A DNA stretch of 46,823 nucleotides from Bacillus bingmayongensis (lineage in GTDB: Bacteria; Bacillota; Bacilli; Bacillales; Bacillaceae_G). The notes beneath the pieces are model-generated. The model saw only the letters and a program-made list of their open reading frames with translations, had not been told where the DNA came from and made no database searches. Of the stretch, positions 27,781-36,749 are shown in pieces. The position numbers and the translations under genes were made by a program. Numbering within the stretch: position 1 is the stretch's first letter; each line of letters starts with the position of its first letter. The stretch lies in the NCBI RefSeq assembly GCF_000299035.1, contig NZ_AKCS01000028.1, positions 1-46,823 on the forward strand, written 5' to 3'.

Positions 27781-27810
27781 CTTATTATTGAAATGAGGTA
27801 ATGTTAAAAT

Positions 27811-28305
27811 ATGAATTGTAAAAAACTATCATCTTACTCGGTAGCCTTAGCTTTTGGTATAACTACTTTATTTGGATTTTCTAGTTCTAATACACAAGCT
27901 AAAATTCTAAATCAAGAAGAAATAAAAAATCAATGGACTATAAAATCCACATTCAATAACGAACAATTAAAATTAATAATTAAAAGTATTTCAAGTGAAA
28001 AAATACTTAAAGCACAAAAACTCAACAATCAAGCATTGTCCATTACAGAATCAGGAAAGTATTCATTTCATTTAGAAACAGCTATATCCTTAGGGTGTAG
28101 CCGTGAACAAGCACAAGATCTGAAAGATTTATTTGAATCATTTTCACCTGATACTGTTAAAAAAATTGAGTCTGTTACAAGTGGGGGTTTGAAGTCGTTA
28201 ATTCCTATTCAATCAAACTTATCTTTTTCTCTTACTGATTTATTAACACTCTTAACAATAGATGGATTAAAAACTTTAGCTAAACAAATTGTCTCTATCT
28301 TCTGA
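27811..28305 (+). CDS. Small exported protein of unknown function (164 aa)
   Basis: The N-terminus has a typical signal peptide: MNCKK, a hydrophobic core (SVALAFGITTLFGF), and a likely cleavage after SNTQA near residue 30. The mature part has about 134 residues with a single Cys (LGCSREQAQDLKDLF) and ends in a long amphipathic or hydrophobic stretch (SFSLTDLLTLLTIDGLKTLAKQIVSIF). The family is not recognised. The size, export signal and hydrophobic C-terminus would suit a secreted peptide or toxin-like protein, but this is only a guess. It has its own probable promoter and no partner genes; IS copies flank it. Confidence 0.7.
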   Translation: MNCKKLSSYSVALAFGITTLFGFSSSNTQAKILNQEEIKNQWTIKSTFNNEQLKLIIKSISSEKILKAQKLNNQALSITESGKYSFHLETAISLGCSREQAQDLKDLFESFSPDTVKKIESVTSGGLKSLIPIQSNLSFSLTDLLTLLTIDGLKTLAKQIVSIF

Positions 28306-28347
28306 AAACCCTAGGCGCACCACATTGCTACCAACCTAACAAAATAA

Positions 28348-29198
28348 GGTTCTGGTGCAAAAATCATTTGATAGAGGCATAGAAACCTGCATAGACTGTT
28401 CAATGGTAGATTATGATGCAATTCCAAATCATTTATGTATGAATCTAACTTCATTTTGGGCAGACTTCACCTGTAAGTGAAGTTGTCCTTTTTTCATCAT
28501 ATGCATGGTTTCAACGCCACTCAATATAGAAGTGGCCGCTTCATATGACTTGAATCCTAACATAGAACGTACACGTTTCTTAATGAAACGGTGATCTTGT
28601 TCCACTATATTATTGAGATATTTAACTTGCCTTAGTTGTATGCCTTCAGGCATACGTTTCTCTTCTTTTAATTCTTGAATTGCTACATCATAGGCAGGGT
28701 TCTTATCTACTGTTATTACGCGAGGTTTACAAATATGAGAAGCAGCCAAAGCTTTCTTGAAAAAGCGCTTGGCTGCTTGTTTATCTCTTGATTCACTTAG
28801 ATAAAAATCAATGGTATTTCCTTCTGAATCGACTGCGCGATATAAATACATCCATTGCCCTTTTACTTTCACATACGTTTCATCGACTCCCAGGAATCAT
28901 TTGTTGTCTTAAGATGATTCATCTAATTCAGGTCCATATTGATGCACCCAACGCATAATAGTGGTGTGAGCAATAGACAAACCTCGTTCCTCCATCATTT
29001 CCACCAAATCACGAAAACTTAGGTTGTACCGTAGGTACCATCTTACCGTTAATAAGATAATATCAGGTTGATAGTGCTTCCATTTGAACAAATTTTCCTT
29101 TTTCATACCGATCACACACCTTTTTTAGAGTAATAGTATCAGTATGTCCAAGATTTACAGATTATTTGCAATTTCCCTGAAGTTTTTGCACCAGAGCC
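28348..29198 (-). mobile_element. IS240-like element, degenerate copy
   Basis: An 851-bp element with one normal end (GGTTCTGGTGCAAAAAT) and one mutated end (GCACCAGAGCC). Its high-coordinate end cuts a SASP gene at codon 16. Confidence 0.88.
28411..29106 (-). pseudogene. IS240-type transposase, frameshifted
   Basis: The N-terminal part (29106-28909, MKKENLFKWKHYQPD) and the main part (28872-28429, MKVKGQWMYLYRAVD) are in different frames. This is due to a deletion around ELDES/HHLK and a one-base loss in the DSWRVDETY region. The last codons also carry TTA to TGA (after FIHK). It is inactive. Confidence 0.85.
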
Positions 29199-29245
29199 GC
29201 TTGAACCAATACTTCATTATTATTTCTTTTATTCTTGTTTGCCAT
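29199..29245 (-). pseudogene. 5' fragment of an alpha/beta-type small acid-soluble spore protein gene
   Basis: ATG at 29245 follows an excellent site (TAGGAGGTGATGC). The first 15 codons read MANKNKRNNNEVLVQ, the typical start of DNA-binding SASPs in Bacillus. The IS240 copy at 29198 removes the rest. It marks the host as a spore former. Confidence 0.7.
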
Positions 29246-29349
29246 ATGCATCACCTCCTACAGTTTTACTATGCTACGAAACGTGGAAAATATTTATTCC
29301 TTTTTATGGTGAAAATTTATTTGAAAGTTTCTTCTCCAATTCAATAAGA

Positions 29350-29388
29350 AAAACAAAAAGAACTTGTAGGAATCACTACAAGTTCTTC
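29350..29388 (-). terminator. Rho-independent terminator, leftward
   Basis: A perfect stem, AAGAACTTGTAG with CTACAAGTTCTT, and a 6-base loop. Leftward it is followed by TTTTTGTTTTTC. It would insulate the SASP fragment from transcription coming from the right. Confidence 0.7.
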
Positions 29389-29638
29389 TTGTGATAATGA
29401 AAGCAAGGGTAAAACAACATATTTCAACAGACACAACAGGGAAACTACTTGAAGACTGATATGACAATTTCATTATATAACAAATATTAACATTTGAAGA
29501 TTTTAATTTCGAAAATTGTGTGAATTAAAAAATGGAAAGATTCATTGTATTTTCACCCCAAAAAAATTCCATCTGTTCATTTCGTACAAAACACTTTAAA
29601 TCAACACCGATATCATAATGAATTAGTGAAAATGTATG
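29389..29638. other. Gene-free segment
   Basis: About 250 AT-rich bases. No gene with a credible start was found. A plus-strand frame with FHPKKIPSVHFVQ near 29550 is too short, and open across the IS junction, to be supported. Confidence 0.35.
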
Positions 29639-29726
29639 GGTTCTGGTGCAAAGATAAAATAAAAGAGAATATAGCGCATATATTTATAGCGGAATTGTAT
29701 TTTATGCTGCTAGGGGTCACCATACA
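29639..29726 (+). mobile_element. IS6-family left-end remnant
   Basis: GGTTCTGGTGCAAAG at 29639 has an IS240-type end sequence. The next 70 bases do not match the complete copies here, and the IS231-like remnant follows at 29727. The bases GGGTCACCATA just before it also flank the IS231-like end at 32641. Confidence 0.45.
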
Positions 29727-30155
29727 TCGCCATCAACTTAAGAAGGAAAATAAAATGAACTTTCGTTCATATGAACGAAAAAAAACTTAAAATATTTTAT
29801 GTCCTTAAAAATGAGCATACCAAATAAACCTAGATAGGTATCATTTTTAAAAATTATGCTGCTTTCTTTTGTTTTCCAAGTCCACTATACTCATAGACCA
29901 CACCCATAATATCAAAGACTGTCTTTTTCTCATATCTATGAGATTTCCGTCCATTCTTCTCTAGGAGGTGGAATAGGCGGATTAGAATCTTTGTTATGTC
30001 TATGGTGCTTTGTCGTATAGCTTGGTACAACAGATGTAAATGATCTTGAATCATTCCAATCGCTTTATATTCGCTTATTTCTCTTTTCTTCTTTTTCAAA
30101 AGAAGTTGACGCATTTTAAACATAGTAGAGGAGCACAGGAAAATAGCGATTAGCT
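29727..30155 (-). mobile_element. IS231-like 3' remnant
   Basis: The end CATCGCCATCAACTTAAG and the last 95 or so transposase codons (from [16 protein letters not shown] to GLGKQKKAA) are present. An IS240 copy then cuts the gene at 30156. The sequence appears identical to 21731-22160, so one is a copy of the other. Confidence 0.88.
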
Positions 30156-30996
30156 GGTTTTGGTGCAAAAATAATTCGCTAGAACCATAGAATAGTAATA
30201 TCCTATTAACCTTGAGATTAAGCAGCTAACTTAAATAACTTATGAATGACTTCAACCTCATTTTGGGCATAGTTCACCCTTTGGTGAAGTTGCCCTTTTT
30301 TTATCATATGCATAGCTTCGATGCCACTCAAAATCAAGGTAGCTGTACGAAATGATTTCAATCCTAACATGGATCGAACTCTCTTCTTTATAAAACGGTG
30401 ATCCTGTTCCACGATATTGTTAAGATATTTACGTTGCCTTAGCTGTATGCCTTCAGGCATACGTTTCTCTTCTTTTAATGTTTGAATTGCCACTGGATAA
30501 GCCGGATTCTTATCCACCGTAATGACACGAGGTTGAGACACATGGGAAGAAGCCAAGGCTTTCTTGAAAAAGCGCTTAGCTGATTTCGCATCTCTAGTTT
30601 TGCTTAGGTAAAAATCAATCGTGTTCCCTTCAGAATCTACTGCACGATATAGATACACCCACTGTCCTTTTACTTTTATGTAAGTTTCGTCTACCCTCCA
30701 GGAGTCATTGGTTCTCCTTAAATACGGACGAATGCGTTTATCAAGTTCTGGTCCATATTGATGAACCCAGCGCATAATCGTAGTATGTGCTACGCATATT
30801 CCACGCTCTTCCATCATCTCTACGAGATCACGAAGACTCAGACTGTACCGGAGGTACCAGCGTACTACATGTAAGATAATTTCGGGTTCGTAATGTTTCC
30901 ACTTAAATTCTGTTGGCTTTTTCATACGGATACACATCCTTTATAGATTGATAATATCAGTATGTCCAAGCTTCTTAGATTTTTTGCACCAGAACC
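30156..30996 (-). mobile_element. IS240-like element, divergent complete copy
   Basis: An 841-bp element with ends GGTTTTGGTGCAAAAAT (one mismatch) and TTTTTGCACCAGAACC. Flanks GATTAGCT and AGAGATTT are not duplicated. It sits between two pieces of IS231-like elements. Confidence 0.88.
30218..30925 (-). CDS. IS240-type transposase, divergent variant
   Basis: An intact 235-aa protein starting [18 protein letters not shown]. The DDE motifs are in [22 protein letters not shown] and [13 protein letters not shown]. The central part ([14 protein letters not shown]) and C-terminus ([19 protein letters not shown]) differ from the other copies, so this is a separate sub-lineage. ATG 30925 fits an AAAGGATG site better than the upstream ATG at 30937. 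Confidence 0.9.
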   Translation of the reverse strand: MKKPTEFKWKHYEPEIILHVVRWYLRYSLSLRDLVEMMEERGICVAHTTIMRWVHQYGPELDKRIRPYLRRTNDSWRVDETYIKVKGQWVYLYRAVDSEGNTIDFYLSKTRDAKSAKRFFKKALASSHVSQPRVITVDKNPAYPVAIQTLKEEKRMPEGIQLRQRKYLNNIVEQDHRFIKKRVRSMLGLKSFRTATLILSGIEAMHMIKKGQLHQRVNYAQNEVEVIHKLFKLAA

Positions 30997-32641
30997 AGAG
31001 ATTTTAATACCCCCAAGTATCCAAAAACGTTATTCTTTCTAAACAAGCTAGATTAGAAAGGATGACGTTTTCTTATGAACCTCTCGATTCAAGATGAACT
31101 ACAACCGTTTGCGGAAGAGTTACAGCGATATATTACACCTGTATTTTTAGAAAAACTTGCAAGAGAAATCGGATTTATAAAGCGAAAACGTAAGTTTTCT
31201 GGCTCAGACTTAGCTACGATTTGTATTTGGATCAGTCAACGAGTAGCAAGTGATCCCTTAGTACGATTATGTAGTAGGCTTCATGCAGCCACTGGTACTT
31301 TACTCAGCCCTGAGGGCTTAAATAAGCGTTTAAACGCTAAAGCAGTTTTGTTTTTACAACATATTTTTTCTTTACTGTTACAACAAAAAATATGTGAACA
31401 AACGCAAATTTCTAACCATCTCTTCACTTATTTTGGACGAATCCGTATCCTAGATGCCACCGTATTTCAGGTGCCAAATGATTTAGATAATGTATATCCA
31501 GGCTCTGGAGGCTGTGCTCAAACAGCCGGAATCAAAATTCAATTAGAATATGATCTGCACAGTGGGGAATTTCTTAACTTTCAAGTTGGACCAGGAAAAA
31601 ATAATGACAAAACATTTGGCACGGAGTGCTTAGATACCTTACGACCAGGAGATTTATGTATTCGTGATCTAGGTTATTTTTCATTGGAAGACTTAGACCA
31701 AATGGATCAACGAGGTACATACTATGTGTCTCGTTTAAAATTAAATACGAATGTATATATGAAAAATCCAAATCCAGAATACTTTAAAAACGGTGCTATT
31801 AAGAAGCAATCGGAATACATACAGATCGATGTGAAGCGGCTTCTAAACCAACTACAGCCAGGAGAAACATTTGAATTAAAACATGCTTATATCGGTGATA
31901 AACAACAACTATTTGCACGTGTTATTTTTAATCGATTAACAGAAAAGCAACTTCAAAAGCGGCAAGCGAAGATTGCGGAAAAAGAAAAGTCTAAAAATAG
32001 AGCGTACTCAGAGAAAAGTAAATTGGTAGCTGGATTAAACGTGTATGTGACGAATACACCTTGGGAATGGGTTCCGATGGAACAGGTACATGAATTATAT
32101 ACTTTACGTTGGCAAATAGAGATTGTCTTTAAAACGTGGAAATCACTCTTCAAGATAGACCATTATCGTAATGTAAAACAGGAACGATTAGAGTGCCAAT
32201 TATATGGAAATCTAATCGCTATTTTCCTATGTTCCTCTACTATGTTTAAAATGCGTCAATTGCTTTTACAAAAGAAGAAAAGAGAATTAAGCGAATATAA
32301 AGCGATTGGGATGATCCAAGATCATCTATTTCTGTTATATCAAGCAATACAGCAAAACAACCAAGAGATAACAAAGATCCTAACCCGCCTGTTCAACCTT
32401 TTACAGAGGAATGGACGGAAATCCCACAGATATGAGAAGAAAACTGTCTTTGATATTATGGGTGTTGTCTATGAGTATAGTGGATTGAGAAAACAAAAGA
32501 AAGTTGCATAATTTTTTAAAAATGAAACCCGTTAGGGTTTATTCGGTGTGCTTACTTTTAAGGACATCAAATATTTTAAGAGTTTTTTAGTTCATATGAA
32601 CAAAAGTTCATTTTGTTTCCGCTCTTAAGTTGATGGGCATG
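30997..32641 (+). mobile_element. IS231-like element, left end missing
   Basis: The right end CTTAAGTTGATGGGCATG is present at 32641. The expected left inverted repeat is not found; an IS240 end lies at 30996. The element can probably no longer move as a unit. Confidence 0.82.
31075..32511 (+). CDS. IS231-like transposase (IS4 family), intact frame
   Basis: A 478-aa protein starting [12 protein letters not shown]. The catalytic Asp residues are expected in [11 protein letters not shown] and in [13 protein letters not shown]. The YREK signature reads [15 protein letters not shown]. It is uninterrupted and serves as the reference for the intron-split copy at 21861-25267. The site AAAGGATGACG lies before the ATG. 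Confidence 0.92.
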   Translation: MNLSIQDELQPFAEELQRYITPVFLEKLAREIGFIKRKRKFSGSDLATICIWISQRVASDPLVRLCSRLHAATGTLLSPEGLNKRLNAKAVLFLQHIFSLLLQQKICEQTQISNHLFTYFGRIRILDATVFQVPNDLDNVYPGSGGCAQTAGIKIQLEYDLHSGEFLNFQVGPGKNNDKTFGTECLDTLRPGDLCIRDLGYFSLEDLDQMDQRGTYYVSRLKLNTNVYMKNPNPEYFKNGAIKKQSEYIQIDVKRLLNQLQPGETFELKHAYIGDKQQLFARVIFNRLTEKQLQKRQAKIAEKEKSKNRAYSEKSKLVAGLNVYVTNTPWEWVPMEQVHELYTLRWQIEIVFKTWKSLFKIDHYRNVKQERLECQLYGNLIAIFLCSSTMFKMRQLLLQKKKRELSEYKAIGMIQDHLFLLYQAIQQNNQEITKILTRLFNLLQRNGRKSHRYEKKTVFDIMGVVYEYSGLRKQKKVA

Positions 32642-32672
32642 GGTCACCATATCAAAAAAAGAAAATTGTACG

Positions 32673-32705
32673 TTTAGACACATTTTAGACACATTTCAGA
32701 CACAA
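32673..32705 (+). repeat. Three tandem 11-bp repeats
   Basis: TTTAGACACAT is repeated twice exactly and a third time with changes (TTCAGACACAA). The period is 11 bases, about one helical turn. They lie between the IS231-like end and the terminator of the transporter operon. The function is unknown. Confidence 0.6.
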
Positions 32706-32742
32706 AATAACCGGTACCTTGTATGTTAAGGAACCGGTTATT
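32700..32742 (-). terminator. Terminator of the transporter operon
   Basis: AATAACCGGT...CCTT pairs with AAGG...ACCGGTTATT. Leftward the stem runs into TTTTGTGTC. It lies about 50 bases after the stop at 32790. Confidence 0.75.
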
Positions 32743-32789
32743 AATGTTGCAAATCTTTTACTAAACTTATTTATAATGACTTAATTTAT

Positions 32790-33488
32790 TTACATTGGCA
32801 TACCTGGTAAAAACTTAGCTATTAATACAATAATTGCCGCTAAGAAGAACGCTTTAATAATGAATAGAATAATAATTGGAATCGATGCTTTCACTTTGCT
32901 TAATCCAGCTGTAATATGTAATCCAAGCCAAATTAAGACTAAATTCCATACATAGAATACTTCAATTGTATTACCAACTCCATATGCAAATGTACCTTCC
33001 GTAAATAATAACCCTAAACTCGTATATTGAGTCATTCCAGTACCAAAGATTAGACTTAAAATTGTATTAACAAGTCCACCAATAATAAGGACAATGTTTG
33101 TATAAACTACAATATTCAATAAGGTTTTGTAAGGCGTATCATTACCAAAGAACATCATAAATATTTTATAAATAGCTGCTATAAATAGTGTTCCAACTAT
33201 TGCACCAGCAAAGCTTGATCCGATTCCAGAAATAACTTCTGTTGTAAGTGAACTTTGACCAGCAATTTCACCCAATTCTTTTTTTATTTTAAGCATCTCA
33301 GGTGAGGTATTCATAACATAAGCACTTAAACCACCGAGCAGCCCCTGTAACAGTGCTACTAAGAAGAATACACCCCAAACTCTCTTACTTGTTTTCATTC
33401 TTTCAAACTGTAATCCAGGAGATGTAATCATTCCAAATAATGATGGCTTTTTCACACTTACATCTTGTATGTTCATATTCGTTTCCAT
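32790..33488 (-). CDS. Yip1-family membrane protein (YknW/CclE type)
   Basis: A 232-aa protein. The N-terminal KPSLFGMITSPGLQFERMK is typical of Yip1 proteins. About five membrane helices follow. Yip1 proteins accompany adaptor/ATPase/permease transporters both in yknWXYZ of B. subtilis (protection against the SDP toxin) and in the EFGH sets of circular bacteriocin loci (AS-48, carnocyclin). It is the last gene of a four-gene leftward operon, about 110 bases after the permease gene. A role in bacteriocin immunity is inferred from the divergent bacteriocin operon at 37583. Confidence 0.8.
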   Translation of the reverse strand: METNMNIQDVSVKKPSLFGMITSPGLQFERMKTSKRVWGVFFLVALLQGLLGGLSAYVMNTSPEMLKIKKELGEIAGQSSLTTEVISGIGSSFAGAIVGTLFIAAIYKIFMMFFGNDTPYKTLLNIVVYTNIVLIIGGLVNTILSLIFGTGMTQYTSLGLLFTEGTFAYGVGNTIEVFYVWNLVLIWLGLHITAGLSKVKASIPIIILFIIKAFFLAAIIVLIAKFLPGMPM

Positions 33489-33596
33489 TATAGCGCCTCC
33501 TTCTATTTATATAATCCTCTTAAAGGATAATTCGAAAAATTCACTCGAACAATATGTATGAATAATAGAGGTACTTATCTCTATTACACTAGTAAA

Positions 33597-34796
33597 TTAT
33601 TCGTAACGAAGTGCCTCAATTGGATCTAATTTTGCAGCTTTATTCGCTGGAATTAAACCGAAAATAATACCAAGTGTCATGGAGAATAATACGCCTCCAA
33701 CAACAACTTCCCATGAAACAAGCGGTGGCCATTTCGCAAATGTCGAAACAATATATGCCCCGCCATATCCAAGACCGATACCAATTAAACCACCAAGAAG
33801 TGTTAACATAACTGCTTCAATTAAGAATTGCAACAAGATTTTACCACGTGTTGCACCAAGTGCTTTACGTACCCCTATTTCACGCGTACGCTCTGTTACA
33901 GATACGAGCATGATATTCATAACACCAATCCCACCAACGACTAGTGAAATACCAGCAATCCCACTAATAATCATTGTCATGATATTTGTCATTTTTGAAA
34001 TTCCTTCTTGAATTTCTTTTAAATTCATCACTTCATATTTACCCGTAAACTCACTTGGTTTACGACTATTTAATACATCAGCTGCCTTTTTCCCAGCATT
34101 ATCTAGGTCGTCGACATTTTTTGCTTGAACAGAAATATTTTGAATTTCATCAGTTCCATATAATGTTGGCCATAATGTAAGTGGAATTAGAACTTCGGAA
34201 TCCCCAGTTCCCAAAAAACCACCCTCAGCTTTATATACACCTATAATTTGCATTGGCTGTCCTTTTATTTCAATGATCTTGCCAACTGGATTTTCTTTTG
34301 AAAATACTTTATCTTCCACACCTGAACTAATCATAATAACATTATTTCCTTGCTCAACATCTGTATCATTTAAAGAACGGCCTTTTAATAATTTAATTTT
34401 ATTTGCAGTGAAATATTCACTATCCAGTCCCTTAATATTCACCATATCTTTTTTATCATTGACATCAAGTGTTTCCATACTTGAATTCGTCTTAATCACA
34501 TGTGTAATCGCTGGGATTTTTTTGATTTCAAAAATATCTTCTTCCATCAATTTAGGTTGTCCCATCGATTCCATACCAAATGGATCATTCATGTCAGCAG
34601 TATAGTGAATGGAAACTACACCATTACCAGCTCCAACAAATTGTGACTTCAATGTAGCTTCCCCACCCTGTCCAATCGCAACAACGGTAATAATAGAGCC
34701 CACGCCAATAATAATCCCAAGCATTGTCAGGGCTGAGCGTAGTTTATGAGCTAGAATAGAAGATAGGGCAATCTTTATACTATCTAGTAAACTCAT
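33597..34796 (-). CDS. MacB/FtsX-type ABC transporter permease (YknZ/CclH type)
   Basis: About 399 aa. It has an N-terminal helix (LDSIKIALSSILAHKLRSALTMLGIIIG), a large extracytoplasmic domain (about residues 45-270), and three C-terminal helices with the FtsX core (LVVGGIGVMNIMLVSVTERTREIGVRKALGA). It ends with KLDPIEALRYE, the usual C-terminal motif. The start at 34796 (MSLLDS) overlaps the ATPase stop as ATGA and fits family N-termini better than ATG 34805. It works with the ATPase and adaptor as a tripartite pump for peptides or membrane-active agents. Confidence 0.92.
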   Translation of the reverse strand: MSLLDSIKIALSSILAHKLRSALTMLGIIIGVGSIITVVAIGQGGEATLKSQFVGAGNGVVSIHYTADMNDPFGMESMGQPKLMEEDIFEIKKIPAITHVIKTNSSMETLDVNDKKDMVNIKGLDSEYFTANKIKLLKGRSLNDTDVEQGNNVIMISSGVEDKVFSKENPVGKIIEIKGQPMQIIGVYKAEGGFLGTGDSEVLIPLTLWPTLYGTDEIQNISVQAKNVDDLDNAGKKAADVLNSRKPSEFTGKYEVMNLKEIQEGISKMTNIMTMIISGIAGISLVVGGIGVMNIMLVSVTERTREIGVRKALGATRGKILLQFLIEAVMLTLLGGLIGIGLGYGGAYIVSTFAKWPPLVSWEVVVGGVLFSMTLGIIFGLIPANKAAKLDPIEALRYE

Positions 34797-35473
34797 ACTG
34801 CACACCTGCTATCTTCTGTAATTTTCCCGTCTCGTAGTACAATGCGGCGGGAAGAATACGCTGCTACCTCTTCTTCATGCGTAACCATAACAATGGTTGT
34901 ACCTTCTGCATTTAACTTTGTGAAAATATCCATAACTTGTTCACCAGACTTCGTATCAAGCGCCCCCGTCGGCTCATCAGCCATAATGAACGTTGGATTA
35001 TTAGCAATCGCTCTTGCAATTGCTACACGTTGCTTTTGTCCACCCGATAATTCATTCGGTAAATGATGTACGCGATCCGCTAATCCAACTTTACCTAGCG
35101 CCTCTAAGGCACGCTTACGACGTTCTGCTTTCTTCACGCCACCATATACGAGCGGAAGTTCAACATTTTCCACCGCAGAAAGACGTGGCAGTAAATTAAA
35201 ATGCTGGAATACAAAGCCGATATATTCATTACGAATTAAAGCAAGCTTTGACTCGTCTGCTGTTAAGATATTCACATCATTCAGCATATATTCGCCTTCT
35301 GTTGGACGATCTAAACAACCAATAATGTTCATAAGCGTTGACTTACCAGAACCAGAAGGCCCCATAATCGAAACAAACTCACCACTCTGAATCGTTAAAC
35401 TAATACCATGCAAAATCGGTACCGCAAGCTTTCCTTGATAATACGTCTTAGCAATATTATTTAGCGTAATCAT
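34793..35473 (-). CDS. ABC transporter ATP-binding protein (YknY/CclG type)
   Basis: A 226-aa MacB/LolD-type ATPase. Walker A is GPSGSGKST, the Q-loop is in FQHFNLLPRL, the signature is LSGGQKQRVAIARA, Walker B is FIMADEPTGALD, and the switch His is in MVTHEEE. The start overlaps the adaptor stop (ATGA) and the stop overlaps the permease start (ATGA), so the three are strictly coupled. Confidence 0.95.
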   Translation of the reverse strand: MITLNNIAKTYYQGKLAVPILHGISLTIQSGEFVSIMGPSGSGKSTLMNIIGCLDRPTEGEYMLNDVNILTADESKLALIRNEYIGFVFQHFNLLPRLSAVENVELPLVYGGVKKAERRKRALEALGKVGLADRVHHLPNELSGGQKQRVAIARAIANNPTFIMADEPTGALDTKSGEQVMDIFTKLNAEGTTIVMVTHEEEVAAYSSRRIVLRDGKITEDSRCAV

Positions 35474-36660
35474 TTCTCTTTCACTTCCATTCCGTCATAC
35501 ACATTGTCGGAAGGATTTTTAACCACCTTTTGCCCCACTGTTACGCCTTCAGTAATCTCTGTCCAATCTCCATCAGTAGCACCTTTTTTCACATTTTGTT
35601 TACGAAGCTTTCCTTTTTCTTCGATATAAACAAATGCATCATCGTCTTTTTCTACAATGCTCTTACTTGAAACAGCAATCATCGTCTTATTCTCTAAGTT
35701 TACTTGTAATGAAACATGGTAACCTGGAGATAAACCGTCTTGACTATCAAGACTTGCTTTATATGTATATTGGGACATATTTTGAGTTGCTTCACCTACA
35801 CCACCAGCTTGACCCATCTCTGCACTTGTTGGGAATTCACTTACCTCTGTAATCTTACCTGTCCACTTCTTCTTATTATTTGCTTTCGCAGTTACAGTGA
35901 ATGTTTGATCCTTTTGGATTTGTGACTTCTGAAGCTCTGTTAAAGTCCCTTGAACTTGGAACGGGTCTTTAGAAGCAACTTGTAAAAATGCCTTTCCTTG
36001 TCCACCTAACGCTTGAGATGAACTTTGCGCCGCATCTTTATCTAACTTTTGAACAACACCAGCAAAATTACTATAAATCGTAAGCTCTTTCTGCTTTTTA
36101 TTTAACTCTTCTTTCTGTAACTTCCCTTTCTCTTTCTCAAGATCAGTTGTTTTTTGCGCTATTTCTAACTCACTTACTTGCTCTTCCATCGGATCTGTTA
36201 CTTCTTTCCCAGCTCCGCTATCTTTTGCCTTCTTAATTTCTTTCTTCAACGAATCAATCTTCTTTTTCCCTTGATCATAACGCATATCAGCCATCTTCTG
36301 ATCAAGCTCTGCTTGCTTCATTTGAAGATTAATTTCTTCATTATCGTAAGAGAATAATTTCGTTCCCTTTTCTACTGATTGCCCTTCTTTTACCTCAATA
36401 TTCTTCACTTTCCCTTTTGTGGAATCCGCGTAGAAACTTTCGATATTTCCAGGCTTTACTTGTCCAGAAATCAATTTAGTATTGTTTAGCTTACGTTCTG
36501 TTACTTTTTCAAAATGGATATATTCAGTCTTTTCTTTGCTCTTATTTTTTCCTTGCAGCAAGAAGATATTAATAGCTGTAATGGCAGCAATTAGCGCAAT
36601 AACTCCAATGATAATCCATTTTTTCTTTTTGTTTGATGTCCGCGTTGTATTTGGTAACAT
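35470..36660 (-). CDS. HlyD/RND-type membrane fusion adaptor (YknX/CclF type)
   Basis: A 396-aa protein with an N-terminal membrane anchor (KWIIIGVIALIAAITAINIFLL). A lipoyl/barrel half-motif (GKVKNIEVKEGQSVEKGTKLF) follows, then a long coiled-coil hairpin (about residues 110-200, rich in Lys, Glu and Gln), and the second lipoyl and beta-barrel parts (YSNFAGVVQKLDKDA). It connects the MacB-type permease to the cell surface. It is the first gene of the operon, with a promoter at 36695-36723 and the site AAAGGGGATG. Together with the next three genes it forms an immunity or export pump. Confidence 0.92.
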   Translation of the reverse strand: MLPNTTRTSNKKKKWIIIGVIALIAAITAINIFLLQGKNKSKEKTEYIHFEKVTERKLNNTKLISGQVKPGNIESFYADSTKGKVKNIEVKEGQSVEKGTKLFSYDNEEINLQMKQAELDQKMADMRYDQGKKKIDSLKKEIKKAKDSGAGKEVTDPMEEQVSELEIAQKTTDLEKEKGKLQKEELNKKQKELTIYSNFAGVVQKLDKDAAQSSSQALGGQGKAFLQVASKDPFQVQGTLTELQKSQIQKDQTFTVTAKANNKKKWTGKITEVSEFPTSAEMGQAGGVGEATQNMSQYTYKASLDSQDGLSPGYHVSLQVNLENKTMIAVSSKSIVEKDDDAFVYIEEKGKLRKQNVKKGATDGDWTEITEGVTVGQKVVKNPSDNVYDGMEVKEK

Positions 36661-36694
36661 AATGCATCCCCTTTCATGATGATATACTTTTTGG

Positions 36695-36723
36695 ATTATA
36701 TATACTTTTTAAAAAATAATCAA
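36695..36723 (-). promoter_or_regulatory. Promoter of the transporter operon
   Basis: On the minus strand, TTGATT (36723-36718) and TATAAT (36700-36695) are spaced by 17 bases. They end 35 bases before the ATG at 36660. The -35 box lies inside the inverted repeat at 36711-36749. Confidence 0.65.
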
Positions 36724-36749
36724 TCTTGCGTGAGGATTGATTATTTTTT
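36711..36749. promoter_or_regulatory. Perfect 15-bp inverted repeat overlapping the -35 box
   Basis: AAAAAATAATCAATC and GATTGATTATTTTTT flank a 9-base centre. The repeat could be a terminator for rightward reads. Because it covers the -35 region of the transporter promoter, it may instead be an operator for a regulator that senses the bacteriocin. Confidence 0.5.

Noticed and set aside
29545-29790. ORF running across an IS240-type end and into the IS231-like remnant
   Set aside because: It crosses two mobile-element junctions, so it is a chance fusion of unrelated pieces.
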